A stretch of 64,000 nucleotides of DNA from Myxococcales bacterium (lineage in GTDB: Bacteria; Myxococcota_A; Polyangia; Palsa-1104; JAEUJZ01). Positions 56,444 through 64,000 of this stretch are shown piece after piece. Position 1 is the stretch's first letter, and each line of letters begins with the position of its first letter. The stretch lies in assembly GCA_016794465.1 (NCBI GenBank), contig JAEUKA010000014.1, positions 62,001 through 126,000 on the forward strand, given 5' to 3'. Position numbers and translations under genes: made by a program. The notes beneath the pieces are model-generated. The model was given only the letters and a program-made list of their open reading frames with translations, did not search any database and was not told the DNA's origin.

Positions 56444-57547
56444 ATGCGCATCCCCGAAAGCCTCGTAACCCTTGCCGAGTACGGTGTCATAGAGCAGGTC
56501 GTCCGCCCGTTGATGAGCGGCAAAGAGGCCCAAGTCTACTTGGTGATTTCCGGCGGCGAGGAACGCGTCGCCAAGATCTACAAGGACGCGGCACACCGCT
56601 CTTTCAAAAATCGCGCCGAGTACACCGAGGGTCGCGCGGTCCGCAGTAGCCGCGATCAGCGCGCCATCAGCAAGCGGACAACCCACGGCCGCGCCCAGGA
56701 CGAAGCCGAGTGGCGCTCGCACGAAGTCAGCATGATCTACCGCTTGCAGGCCGCCGGCGTACGCGTTCCCGTCGCCTACAACTTCATCGACGGCGTGCTG
56801 GTGATGGAGCTGATCAAGGACGCGGATGGCAACCCGGCGCCGCGACTGGCCGAGCTGGATGTTGGAGCTGAAGCCGCCGCCAAGATCTACCAGCTGCTGC
56901 TGCGCGAAGTGGTGCGGATGCTGTGCGCGGGCGTGGTTCACGGGGATTTTTCCGACTTCAATGTGCTGATGGCCGCCGATGGTCCGGTGGTGATCGACTT
57001 TCCACAGGCGGTCGACGCGGCGCACAACCAGAACGCACGCAAGCTGCTGCTCCGTGACGTGAACAACCTGCATGACTTTCTGGCACGGTTTGTGCGTGAT
57101 GCCCAGCGGCTGCCGCTGGCCGAAGAGATGTGGGAGCTGTATCAGAGCAACGCGCTGACGCCGGACACGCCGCTCACGGGGCGCTATCGAGGCTCGAGCC
57201 GGCGGGCGGACACTGCCGCAGTGCTGTCATTGATCGATGATGCCAATCGGGATGAGCGGCGGCGGCGCGATCTGCTCGGACTCAAGGGTGGCCCACAAAC
57301 CCCCCCGGCACAGGCGCCGCAGCGACCGCCAGCGCAGCAGCATGGCCGACCTGCCACTGACGACAGAAACTCACAGCCTCAGAGCAGAAATCCTCAGCCT
57401 CAGAGCAGAAATCCCCAGCCTCAGAGCAGAAATCCCCAGCCTCAGAGCAGAAATCCTCAGCCTCAGAGCAGAAATCCTCAGCCTCAGAGCAGAAATCCCC
57501 ATGGAACGGGCGGAGGACGCGGTCCGCATGGTCGAGGACCCGCGTGA
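56444..57547 (+). CDS. RIO-family Ser/Thr kinase with tandem-repeat C-terminus
   Basis: A 367-aa protein. The kinase core has SGKEAQVYLVISGGEERVAKIY (ATP-binding loop and Lys), the RIO-specific insert with SRRxx basic residues, VVHGDFSDFNVLM (HGDLSExN type catalytic loop) and VVIDFPQAVD (DFPQ metal loop). All are intact. From about residue 270 the sequence is Pro/Gln/Arg-rich, including six QPQSRNP units, and ends in Gly/His/Arg. RIO kinases act in ribosome maturation in eukaryotes and archaea; the bacterial role is not settled. It lies 57 bases after the transglutaminase-like gene. Confidence 0.9.
   Translation: MRIPESLVTLAEYGVIEQVVRPLMSGKEAQVYLVISGGEERVAKIYKDAAHRSFKNRAEYTEGRAVRSSRDQRAISKRTTHGRAQDEAEWRSHEVSMIYRLQAAGVRVPVAYNFIDGVLVMELIKDADGNPAPRLAELDVGAEAAAKIYQLLLREVVRMLCAGVVHGDFSDFNVLMAADGPVVIDFPQAVDAAHNQNARKLLLRDVNNLHDFLARFVRDAQRLPLAEEMWELYQSNALTPDTPLTGRYRGSSRRADTAAVLSLIDDANRDERRRRDLLGLKGGPQTPPAQAPQRPPAQQHGRPATDDRNSQPQSRNPQPQSRNPQPQSRNPQPQSRNPQPQSRNPQPQSRNPHGTGGGRGPHGRGPA
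57374..57499 (+). repeat. Six copies of a 21-bp coding repeat
   Basis: The unit is CAG CCT CAG AGC AGA AAT CCY, repeated six times exactly except for the last base. In the kinase frame it gives QPQSRNP. The other plus-strand frame also stays open through it (LRAEIPS/LRAEILS heptads), as does one minus frame (EDFCSEA). Near-identity implies recent expansion. Confidence 0.9.
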
Positions 57548-57584
57548 TTCGCAACTGGTCGCACAGACCTCGGCTGCGTGCGGC

Positions 57585-58307
57585 TTACAGCTGGATCTGG
57601 AGCGCCGCGAGCTGCTGTTCGATTCGCCCTTGCCAGTCGTGGTTGGCCGCCGGGCTGGCGGGACTGGGGTGCAGGATCGTTGCCACCTTCACCCCCGTGT
57701 CGGCGAGGGCTTCGATTGCACGCTTTTCGGCAAACGCCCCGACACCAATCACCACTTGCGGCGACAGCTCTTTCACCATCTTGCGCAAGGCTTCGTCACA
57801 CAGTGCAAACAGCGGCGCGCGCTCGGCAGCCGGCAGCTTGTCGGGCGTGACGTTGCGACCGCCTTCGTCCATGAACACCAGCGGGCAGTAGTTCACGACA
57901 AAGAAGCGCGCAAAAAACTGCGCCGCACTGCCATACCGCGACTGCGCCCAGCCCCAAAACCGCGAGCCGCTGACCTCGCTGCGGGTGCAGGCAAACCCAG
58001 TTACCGGGCGCTTGGGATGCGGATGCGCCGGCTGCGCGACGGGATGCTCGGCAGCGGCACCGATTCCCAAAAAGCGCTGCACCATCCCGACATCGCCAAA
58101 CGGCACCCCGGTCTGAGCCATCCCAAACGGACCCGGATTCATGCCCAAAAACAGCGCTTCTTTGCGACCTTGGCCAAAGCGCCGCAGATACGCCTCATGC
58201 GGGGCCCACGCATAGTCGAGCGGATTGTAGTAGTGGGTCACAGGTGGAGAAAACGACAAGCGGTCGACGGCTTTGGCCAAACTCTGACTGACGGCAACAA
58301 GGCGCAT
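57585..58307 (-). CDS. Uracil-DNA glycosylase, SMUG1-like
   Basis: A 240-aa enzyme. Motif A is LFLGMNPGPFGMAQTGVPFGD (the Asn that activates water in SMUG1-type enzymes) and motif B is HPSPASPAANHDW. GFACTRSEVSGSRFWGW and NYCPLVFMDEGGRN fit the same family. It removes uracil and related bases from single- and double-stranded DNA, starting base-excision repair. Length is as expected for the bacterial SMUG1 group. Convergent with the RIO kinase gene, 37 bases between ends. Confidence 0.9.
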   Translation of the reverse strand: MRLVAVSQSLAKAVDRLSFSPPVTHYYNPLDYAWAPHEAYLRRFGQGRKEALFLGMNPGPFGMAQTGVPFGDVGMVQRFLGIGAAAEHPVAQPAHPHPKRPVTGFACTRSEVSGSRFWGWAQSRYGSAAQFFARFFVVNYCPLVFMDEGGRNVTPDKLPAAERAPLFALCDEALRKMVKELSPQVVIGVGAFAEKRAIEALADTGVKVATILHPSPASPAANHDWQGRIEQQLAALQIQL

Positions 58308-58387
58308 GTAAGCCCTGTTCCTAGCGCAGGAATCGGCAAAGGGAAAGAGCGGCTTACGCCCCGGTGGTGGGAGAGGCAGTCACAGGA

Positions 58388-59182
58388 CTAGTCGCAGCAG
58401 GCAACCCGGAGGCCGGAACCGCAGCTGGTGTTGCGGAACGACAGGACTGGACCCGTGGCGTTGTAGCTCACCATCGTGCCCTGCCACTGGGTGTCGGCAG
58501 ACGAGTAGACGAAGCCACCGCACGTCTCAGAGATGCCGCGATCCGCATCCGCAGGGTTGACCGCGACCTTGTTCCAGCTGGAGTTGTAGACCCAGGCGTT
58601 GACGCCTGCGAGCGTGGACATGTTCTTGCCGGCCGCCACGCTGGCGTAGATCTCGTAGACGGTGCAGATGTGCGCCTTGGGCCGCGCGGTGGTCTTGCAC
58701 AGGGCGTTGCCAGAGGCCGCGCCGTAGTCGTTGCCGGCCACGAACAACATGGCGTTCGCCGGTTGGACCGTGCTCAGGCCGAAGTAGTAGCCACGGCTCG
58801 GTGACGCTGCCGTCAGGTTGTTCACCGTCGTGCTGAGCGTGTCGACGTTGGTCTTGAGCGTGTTCACGCGGTTGATGTCGGTGCTCGAGATCGACGCGCT
58901 GCCCTTCGGCGTACACGACAGCGTCTTGAACTCGCCGCCGGCACCCGTGTTGGTGAGCAGCTGGCCTTCACACTTGGTCAGCCCCGAAATGCCGTTACCA
59001 GGCGGTATCGCGCAGACCAGAGAGCCGCCCTGATACGTCAAGAACTCGCCCGTCTTGCAGACCGGCAGCTTGCCCGTGACCGTCAGTGCGCTCAGGTTCT
59101 GCGCAATTTCATCTTCGCTATAGTCGCTGCCCATCATCACAGGGGCGAGCGCCAGCAGGAATGCAAATTTCATCTTGCTCAT
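58388..59182 (-). CDS. Exported protein, third of a tandem paralogue set
   Basis: A 264-aa protein with a signal peptide (ALAPVMMGSDYSED) but no lipobox Cys. The shared family features are an N-terminal Cys-containing segment (VCAIPPGNGISGL), a central helical stretch (INRVNTLKTNVDTLSTTVNNLTAAS), and a C-terminal domain with CKTTARPKAHICTVYEIYA, a WVYNSSWNK strand, ETCGGF and a final ACCD. GGGGGA lies before the ATG. It is the last of three similar genes in a row, 12 bases after the second. The pattern is that of a coiled-coil stalk plus a Cys-knotted head. Confidence 0.75.
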   Translation of the reverse strand: MSKMKFAFLLALAPVMMGSDYSEDEIAQNLSALTVTGKLPVCKTGEFLTYQGGSLVCAIPPGNGISGLTKCEGQLLTNTGAGGEFKTLSCTPKGSASISSTDINRVNTLKTNVDTLSTTVNNLTAASPSRGYYFGLSTVQPANAMLFVAGNDYGAASGNALCKTTARPKAHICTVYEIYASVAAGKNMSTLAGVNAWVYNSSWNKVAVNPADADRGISETCGGFVYSSADTQWQGTMVSYNATGPVLSFRNTSCGSGLRVACCD

Positions 59183-59194
59183 GGTCGTTCCCCC

Positions 59195-59989
59195 TTACAG
59201 ACAGCACGCAATCGGCAGATTCGCGTTGCAAAGCGCGGCGTTCGGTGCCGTGCCACCCGAGCTAAACTTCATGGCCTTGGCGCCATTGGTCAGCGCGGTC
59301 CACTCAAACGCTGTGCCATAGACGCCAGTGGACGCATTGTTGGTGTAGCTGGCGCAGTTGTCAGAGAGTCCGGTGCGCGTCATGCTCGATCCAGCGGGAT
59401 CTTTCCACGACTGCATATAGACCCACGACTTGGCCACCGAGTCGCTCTGCTTGATCTTGTCGCGCGCGACGTTCATGTAGATGTCGTAGACCGAGCACAT
59501 GTACGCGCCAGTGCCGAACTGAGCCGCGCAGATCGCGGAAGCCGCCGGGATGCCGCGCGAGGTGCCCGAGGTGATGTTGCCGGAGGTCATGGCGGTGGTG
59601 ACGCCCTTGAACTCGCCGAAGGTCTGACGTGAGCCGAGCAGGTTGTTCACCGTCGTCTCAATCGAGTTGAGCGTGGTGGAGATCTGATTGACCGACGTGA
59701 CGGCCACATCGCCACCCGGGTTTTCGTTGTTGCGATTGGTGCACTTGAAGCTGGAGCCGTCGTCGGAGGTGAGTGCCTCAACCAGGGGCACGCAGTCCTT
59801 CAGAGGCTTGGAACCGATCGGGAGATTGGTGCAGACAAGCTGCGCATTCTCGTCGGTGGTTAGGACTTGTCCGGCAGTACAATTGCCCGGCAGCATGACT
59901 TGGGTTCCGCCCGTGGTGTCGCTTCCGCAAGCCACCAGCGGAGCGAACAGACATGCAACTAGGTACAGTTTCTTATTGCTAGTCCGCAT
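59195..59989 (-). CDS. Lipoprotein, second of a tandem paralogue set
   Basis: A 264-aa protein, lipobox LVACG (Cys21). The layout is as in its neighbours: N-terminal Cys segments (NCTAGQVLTTDENAQLVC), a coiled stretch (VNQISTTLNSIETTVNNLLG), and a C-terminal domain with AAQFGTGAYMCSVYDIYMN, WVYMQSWKD, LSDNCASYT, and the end LPIACCL. GGAG lies eight bases before the start. Function unknown; the similarity to the two adjacent proteins is clear at the conserved Cys and Trp-Val-Tyr positions. Confidence 0.78.
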   Translation of the reverse strand: MRTSNKKLYLVACLFAPLVACGSDTTGGTQVMLPGNCTAGQVLTTDENAQLVCTNLPIGSKPLKDCVPLVEALTSDDGSSFKCTNRNNENPGGDVAVTSVNQISTTLNSIETTVNNLLGSRQTFGEFKGVTTAMTSGNITSGTSRGIPAASAICAAQFGTGAYMCSVYDIYMNVARDKIKQSDSVAKSWVYMQSWKDPAGSSMTRTGLSDNCASYTNNASTGVYGTAFEWTALTNGAKAMKFSSGGTAPNAALCNANLPIACCL

Positions 59990-60009
59990 TTAGTGTCTCC
60001 GTTTTCCGC

Positions 60010-60843
60010 TTACCGACAGCACGTGATCGGGAAGGTCTTGTCACAGGTCGTGGTGGCGTTGATGGTGAAGTGCAGCGCCTTGGTTCCCGATGGAGCACGG
60101 GTGGAAACAGAGTCGTTCCATGCCGCAACCGTGCCCACCCAGCCCTTGGTCGAGTCGCCCTGCGTGAAGCCACCGCAGTTCTCCCCAACACCAGCGTAGT
60201 CGTCTTCAGCGAGCGCGCTCGGCACACCGCTGACAGTCAGGCCACGGTTCCAGCCGATCATGTAGACCCAGCCCTGCGGCATCGTGGTGGTAGAAGTGAA
60301 CGCCGGGTGCTTGGCCGAGGCGGACAGGAACAGCTCGAACGGGGTGCACATGTGCGCGCCCTTGCCGAACTTCGCGATACATGCGTCTGCCGCGCCGCCC
60401 ACACCAGCCACTTGGTTGGTCGGGCCGACGATCTTGCCCGAGAACTTGAGGTCGGTCTGGCCCACAAACTGGGAGCCGATACCCGACGGAGTCTGAATGT
60501 CATTCACCTTGTTGTTGAGGTTGGTGTATTTGGCCTCAAGCGAGGTGATCTGATCGCTGATCTCCTTGGTGGTGTTGCCGGTGCCCTTCTCGACACACTT
60601 GAGAGCGCCACCCTCCACGGTCAGCGCCTGACTCGCGGTGCAGACAGGAGCTGTCGCAGTGCTCGCCGAGACACTCACGCAGATGTAACCACGGTTGGCA
60701 TCGATCCCCAGGAGCGACCCGTCCGGGCAGTTTGGAAAGTTCAAGCCACCCGCTGGGATGACCGCCCCCGTCGAGGTGGTACCGTCGCAGGCCGACAGCA
60801 GAACGAAGAATGGTACAGCGAAGCCGCTAACACGCTTGCTCAT
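60010..60843 (-). CDS. Lipoprotein, first of a tandem paralogue set
   Basis: A 277-aa protein. The start at 60843 has GGAGGGG upstream. The lipobox is LLSAC (Cys17). The layout is the same as the next two genes: Cys segments (YICVSVSASTATAPVC, LKCVEKGTG), coiled part (EISDQITSLEAKYTNLNNKV), and a head with ACIAKFGKGAHMCTPFELFLSAS, GWVYMIGWN, GENCGGFTQ, and FPITCCR. First gene of the tandem operon; divergent from the PpiC gene at 61023 across about 180 bases that include an AT-rich stretch. Confidence 0.78.
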   Translation of the reverse strand: MSKRVSGFAVPFFVLLSACDGTTSTGAVIPAGGLNFPNCPDGSLLGIDANRGYICVSVSASTATAPVCTASQALTVEGGALKCVEKGTGNTTKEISDQITSLEAKYTNLNNKVNDIQTPSGIGSQFVGQTDLKFSGKIVGPTNQVAGVGGAADACIAKFGKGAHMCTPFELFLSASAKHPAFTSTTTMPQGWVYMIGWNRGLTVSGVPSALAEDDYAGVGENCGGFTQGDSTKGWVGTVAAWNDSVSTRAPSGTKALHFTINATTTCDKTFPITCCR

Positions 60844-61022
60844 ATCCCCTCCAGTTAAAATTAGACAAATTACGTTCCTATTGTTCGGCCAGTCCACGCA
60901 AGCACATCGCATAAGCCCCTGGAATGACCCAGGAACAAAATCGGCATTTCCCCTGCGCAATTACCTTGAACACCCCAGCACAAATGTTGCGCCACGCCGA
61001 CGGCATGGGGTATTGCTTGCGG

Positions 61023-62072
61023 ATGCAACTGCCTCGCTGTGGTCGACTTGCTGCTTGGGCGCTCGCCGTCCCTGTTCTCCTCGCTGTGACCGGCTGCCCC
61101 AGCACTTCCGCCAAGCGGGCCGTCGAGGGCAAAAAAGGCACGGTGCTCGCCAAGATCGACGACGTAAGCATCACCGTCTCGGACCTGGAAGAGCGACTGA
61201 ACAGCCAGACCCCGTACGTGCGGGCTCGCTACACCGCCGTCGAGCAGAAGAAGGAGTTCCTCGAAAACTTGGTCAAGTTCGAGGTGCTCGCGAGTGAGGC
61301 GCGGCGACAGGGACTCGATCGTGATCCCGAGGTAGTGCGGGCGATGAAGCAGGTGATGATCCAGAAGCTGCTCAAGCAGCGCTTCGATCGGCTCAAAGCC
61401 GAGGACATCACCGACGACGAAGTCAAAGCCTACTTCGACAGCCATCCCGATGAGTTCAATCGCCCACCCGAGGTCCGCATCAGCATGATCCTGGTTCCCG
61501 ACGAGGAAACCGCCAAGAAAGTGCTCAGTGATCCGCGCTGTCGGGGACTTGAAAACCTCGGCTTTCGCGACCTTGTGACCCAGTACAGCATCGACACCGA
61601 CACCAAAGAGCGCGGCGGCGATCTGCGCTTCTTCGACGAGCGCAACCGCGAACTACCAGCCGAGATCGTGAGCGCGGCGTTTAAGCTGGCCAACATTGGC
61701 GATGTCAGCGAGCCGGTGAAGACCAAGCACGGCCAGGCCATCCTCAAGCTGACGGGACAGCGACGCGCCCTCACCCGCACCCTCGCCGAGGTCAGCCAGC
61801 AGATCCGGGCCAAGCTGTTTCGTGAGCGACGCCAGAGGCTGATGGATGACTACGAGCGCTCGCTGCGCCAAAAATCGAAGGTGGAAGTGAACGAAGCCAA
61901 GCTCTCCGAAGTCCGGGTCGATCTGTCCAAAGACATCGGTGCGCCCGAGGATTTGCGGCCACCGAAGGGCTCGGGCAGCTATCATCCACCGTTCCAAGAC
62001 GCCCCGCAGGCTTCGCCGATGCGACCCGGAGCGCCGACTCCACCGCCCGTCGCCAAGCCCGATTCGCCCTAA
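61023..62072 (+). CDS. Parvulin-type PPIase lipoprotein (PpiC/PrsA-like)
   Basis: A 349-aa protein. The lipobox is LAVTGC (Cys22 from 61023; the exact start is uncertain, 61005 is the alternative). The N-terminal chaperone helices (DVSITVSDLEERLN, EFLENLVKFEVLASEARRQGLD) resemble SurA/PrsA. The PpiC domain is at about 165-270 (VRISMILVPDEE, GGDLRFFDERNRELP, SEPVKTKHGQAILKLTGQR). The C-terminus is Pro-rich. It probably folds outer-membrane or secreted proteins. It lies 15 bases before the SurA-like gene. Confidence 0.88.
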   Translation: MQLPRCGRLAAWALAVPVLLAVTGCPSTSAKRAVEGKKGTVLAKIDDVSITVSDLEERLNSQTPYVRARYTAVEQKKEFLENLVKFEVLASEARRQGLDRDPEVVRAMKQVMIQKLLKQRFDRLKAEDITDDEVKAYFDSHPDEFNRPPEVRISMILVPDEETAKKVLSDPRCRGLENLGFRDLVTQYSIDTDTKERGGDLRFFDERNRELPAEIVSAAFKLANIGDVSEPVKTKHGQAILKLTGQRRALTRTLAEVSQQIRAKLFRERRQRLMDDYERSLRQKSKVEVNEAKLSEVRVDLSKDIGAPEDLRPPKGSGSYHPPFQDAPQASPMRPGAPTPPPVAKPDSP

Positions 62073-62087
62073 CTTCCGCTACCCGAA

Positions 62088-63110
62088 ATGACGAACTACG
62101 CCATGACCTGTGCCAAGTCTTCTCTGTCGTCTCCCGTCGCCCGTCTGCTGCGGTCGCTGACTCTGGGGAGTGTGCTGCTGGGCTCGACGGCCATCGCCAG
62201 CAATGTCCTCGATCGCGTGCTGGCGGTCGTCAACGATGAGATCGTCCTCGATACCGAGGTGCTCCAAGCGACCGAGATGGAAGCCCGGCAAGCACTTGCC
62301 AACGTCGACCGCGACTCCGCCGAAGGTCAGCGCCGCTACGACGAGCTGCGCCGCCGCGTCCTCGACAGCCAGATCGAAAAAGTCCTGATCGCCCAGTACG
62401 CCCGCGAGCAGAAGGTCTACGTCACCGAAGACGAGATGCGCAGCGCGATCAAGGACGTGGTCAAAAACAACAACCTCAACGACGAGTCCCAGCTGCGCGA
62501 GGCGCTCAAAGCGCAAGGCATGGCGTGGGACGCGTACAGCAGCATGCTCCGTCAGCAGCTGCTCCAGCTGAAGGTCGTCAATACCGCCGTTCGCAGCCGA
62601 GTCACCGTCGGTGATGACGAAGTTCGTGCCTACTATGCGCAGACGGTGCGGCAGGTCGCAGGCGATCAGCTCCAAGTCCACATTCAGCAGATCTTGATCC
62701 CGGTCAGCAAGACCGCGCCCGCCACGACCATTGCCGAAAAGCGCGCCAAAGCCGCCAAAGCGGTTGAGGGAGCCCGGGCCGGTCAAGACTTTGCGTCGCT
62801 GTGCCAGAAGTTTTGCGAGGACGGGGCCAAGGGCGATGGCGACTCGGGACTGATCTCGCGCAGCGAACTCCCGGTCGAGCTTCGTGAAGTGGTCACCACC
62901 ATGGACCCCAGCGATGTCCGCGGCCCGATCCGTGGCGATCGTGGCTTTTACGTGGTCCGCCTGGTCGAAAAGAAAGACGCCGAGGTCCGACCGTTCGAGG
63001 AAGTCAAAGAGACGCTGCGCCGTCAGCTGTACGAACAGCAAGTCGAAAAAGCGGTCACGGCCTGGCTCAAGGAGCTACGCCGCAAGGCCCACGTCGACGT
63101 AAGATTGTAG
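62088..63110 (+). CDS. SurA-like periplasmic chaperone / PPIase
   Basis: A 340-aa protein with a signal peptide ending TAIASNVLDR (an internal Met at 62103 could also start it). NVLDRVLAVVNDEIVLDTEV is the standard SurA opening. Chaperone helices follow to about residue 185, then one PpiC domain (VHIQQILIPVSK, LISRSELPVELREVV, GPIRGDRGFYVVRLVEKKDA). E. coli SurA has two PPIase domains; this has one. It is the second gene of the folding cluster and shares its substrates with the PpiC lipoprotein by inference. Confidence 0.88.
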   Translation: MTNYAMTCAKSSLSSPVARLLRSLTLGSVLLGSTAIASNVLDRVLAVVNDEIVLDTEVLQATEMEARQALANVDRDSAEGQRRYDELRRRVLDSQIEKVLIAQYAREQKVYVTEDEMRSAIKDVVKNNNLNDESQLREALKAQGMAWDAYSSMLRQQLLQLKVVNTAVRSRVTVGDDEVRAYYAQTVRQVAGDQLQVHIQQILIPVSKTAPATTIAEKRAKAAKAVEGARAGQDFASLCQKFCEDGAKGDGDSGLISRSELPVELREVVTTMDPSDVRGPIRGDRGFYVVRLVEKKDAEVRPFEEVKETLRRQLYEQQVEKAVTAWLKELRRKAHVDVRL

Positions 63111-63149
63111 CTACCATCAGCGTCGCCACCGACGCAGGCAGGGGCTGCT

Positions 63150-64000
63150 TTGGCACTACTCGACAAGTTCAACCGCTTCGCCAACCAGTTTAGTGATCTG
63201 CTCGGGGACATCGCCGATGATGTCCGGGCCCACGTCGAGCTGGCTGCCCAGCTCCTGGAGCGTGGTGACTACGAGGCCGCGATTCGCGAGCTGCGCCATG
63301 CGCTCGACAAGCGCCGCGACCACGCCCGTGCCCATTACCTGCTTGGCTTGTGTTATCTGCGACGAGCCGAGCCTGGCGATCTGGCCGCAGCCAAACGTGC
63401 ACTTGGGGATGCGCTGGCTGCCAAAGAGGGCTACGCCGAGGCGTACATCGCGCTCGGGGATGTTCAGCGTCAGGCCGGCGAGCCGCTCATGGCCAGTGAG
63501 TCGTACCGCCAGGCGCTGCCACTTCTCGATGATGAGCTCCAGCGCGCCGAGCTAGAGCTACAGCTTGGCACGGTCTACCTGGACCTCGGTCAGCTCGACA
63601 AAGCGGTCCGCGAGCTGCGCAAGTCGGTGTCGAGCAATCCCGACGACGCCAAAGCGCAAGGGCTGCTCGGTCAAGCGCTGGTGCTGCAAGCCCAAAAGCG
63701 CAACGAAGCGCCGGGCAGTCCGACCTGGGATGCGGCGCGGCAGTGTCTGCTCAAGGCGTCGCGGGCCGAGCAAGCAGACCCTCAGGTGCTGACCACGCTG
63801 GGTAAGCTGCTGCTGTCGTCAGGACAGATCCCCGATGCCGAAAAGGCGCTGCTGCGGGCCGTGCAAGCCGCGCCCGAGCGAGTCGAGACGCTGCTGCTCC
63901 TCGGTGAGCTGCGCATTCAGCAAGGCGATACCGCGTCGGCGTATGAGCAAGGTCTGCGTGCCTACAGCAGTGCCCGCAAAGAGAACCTCGCGCTGGGAAT
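63150..64000 (+). CDS. TPR-repeat protein, N-terminal part (runs off window end)
   Basis: The frame begins at a TTG (63150-63152) preceded by AGGGG and stays open to base 64000, 283 codons with no stop. It starts LALLDKFNRFANQFSDLLG and then gives seven or so TPR pairs (AAQLLERGDYEAAIRELRHALD, AYIALGDVQRQAGEPLMASESY, AELELQLGTVYLDLGQLDKAV). There is no signal peptide, so it is probably cytoplasmic. It follows the SurA-like gene by 39 bases in the same direction. Confidence 0.8.
   Translation, partial: MALLDKFNRFANQFSDLLGDIADDVRAHVELAAQLLERGDYEAAIRELRHALDKRRDHARAHYLLGLCYLRRAEPGDLAAAKRALGDALAAKEGYAEAYIALGDVQRQAGEPLMASESYRQALPLLDDELQRAELELQLGTVYLDLGQLDKAVRELRKSVSSNPDDAKAQGLLGQALVLQAQKRNEAPGSPTWDAARQCLLKASRAEQADPQVLTTLGKLLLSSGQIPDAEKALLRAVQAAPERVETLLLLGELRIQQGDTASAYEQGLRAYSSARKENLALG

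Noticed and set aside
57237..58391. Long plus-strand frame through the 21-bp repeats with LRAEIPS heptads
   Set aside because: It overlaps the RIO kinase 3' end and runs antisense through the uracil-DNA glycosylase gene; the openness comes from the repeat and GC-rich codon bias.

Overview
The window looks like chromosome of a high-GC member of the Myxococcota (myxobacterium-like delta-lineage). The basis is the gene content rather than any marker gene: Hanks-type Ser/Thr kinases with FHA, PEGA and formylglycine-enzyme partners, an FHA/sigma-54 activator, many lipoproteins with clear lipoboxes, TPR lipoproteins, a CHAT protease and V4R proteins. No rRNA, tRNA or CRISPR array was seen.

1-6743 is a signalling island. 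An FHA-sigma54 activator gene (395-1789, minus) is surrounded by three sites that fit the sigma-54 -24/-12 pattern. One precedes a secreted-protein gene that runs off the left end. One precedes a secreted protein plus a kinase-FGE fusion plus a Pro-rich protein. One precedes a single-span membrane protein plus a CHAT caspase-like protease with an effector-associated-type tail. This reads as one sigma-54 regulon with its own activator and is the best candidate for an undescribed system here.

6732-11490 holds an overlapping minus operon (parvulin-like, HupE/UreJ-like, DUF3604-like) divergent from a secreted EF-hand protein that resembles the extracytoplasmic domain of nickel permeases. 11546-16330 is a four-gene CreBC-like two-component operon with a CreD-like membrane protein and a secreted protein. 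16457-18793 is a repeat-rich PEGA kinase. 19016-32343 is mostly envelope and housekeeping material: lipoproteins, a hexapeptide acetyltransferase, folE, a PhnD-like binding protein, TPR proteins, a five-S1-domain protein with a histone-H1-like tail, and an epimerase.

34071-37270 is a 3.2-kb integrated element with exact 16-bp direct repeats. It splits a V4R gene: codons 1-75 lie right of the element, the remaining 139 codons lie left, and joining them across the repeat restores one 214-codon frame. The element carries a complete tyrosine integrase, a Cys-containing secreted protein, and a small-protein/nucleotidyltransferase pair that looks like a toxin-antitoxin or abortive-infection module.

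37566-64000 contains a hydrolase-like lipoprotein without its nucleophile, mutS, a MAPEG protein, an adenylate-forming enzyme coupled to a vWA lipoprotein, an orphan DNA methyltransferase divergent from a Crp/Fnr regulator, an XRE regulator with an AT-rich control region, a FadN-like enzyme, an M2 peptidase followed by a 150-bp inverted-repeat element, a transglutaminase-like protein, a RIO kinase with a 21-bp repeat tail, a uracil-DNA glycosylase, three tandem paralogous exported proteins, and a PpiC-SurA-TPR envelope-folding cluster cut by the right edge.
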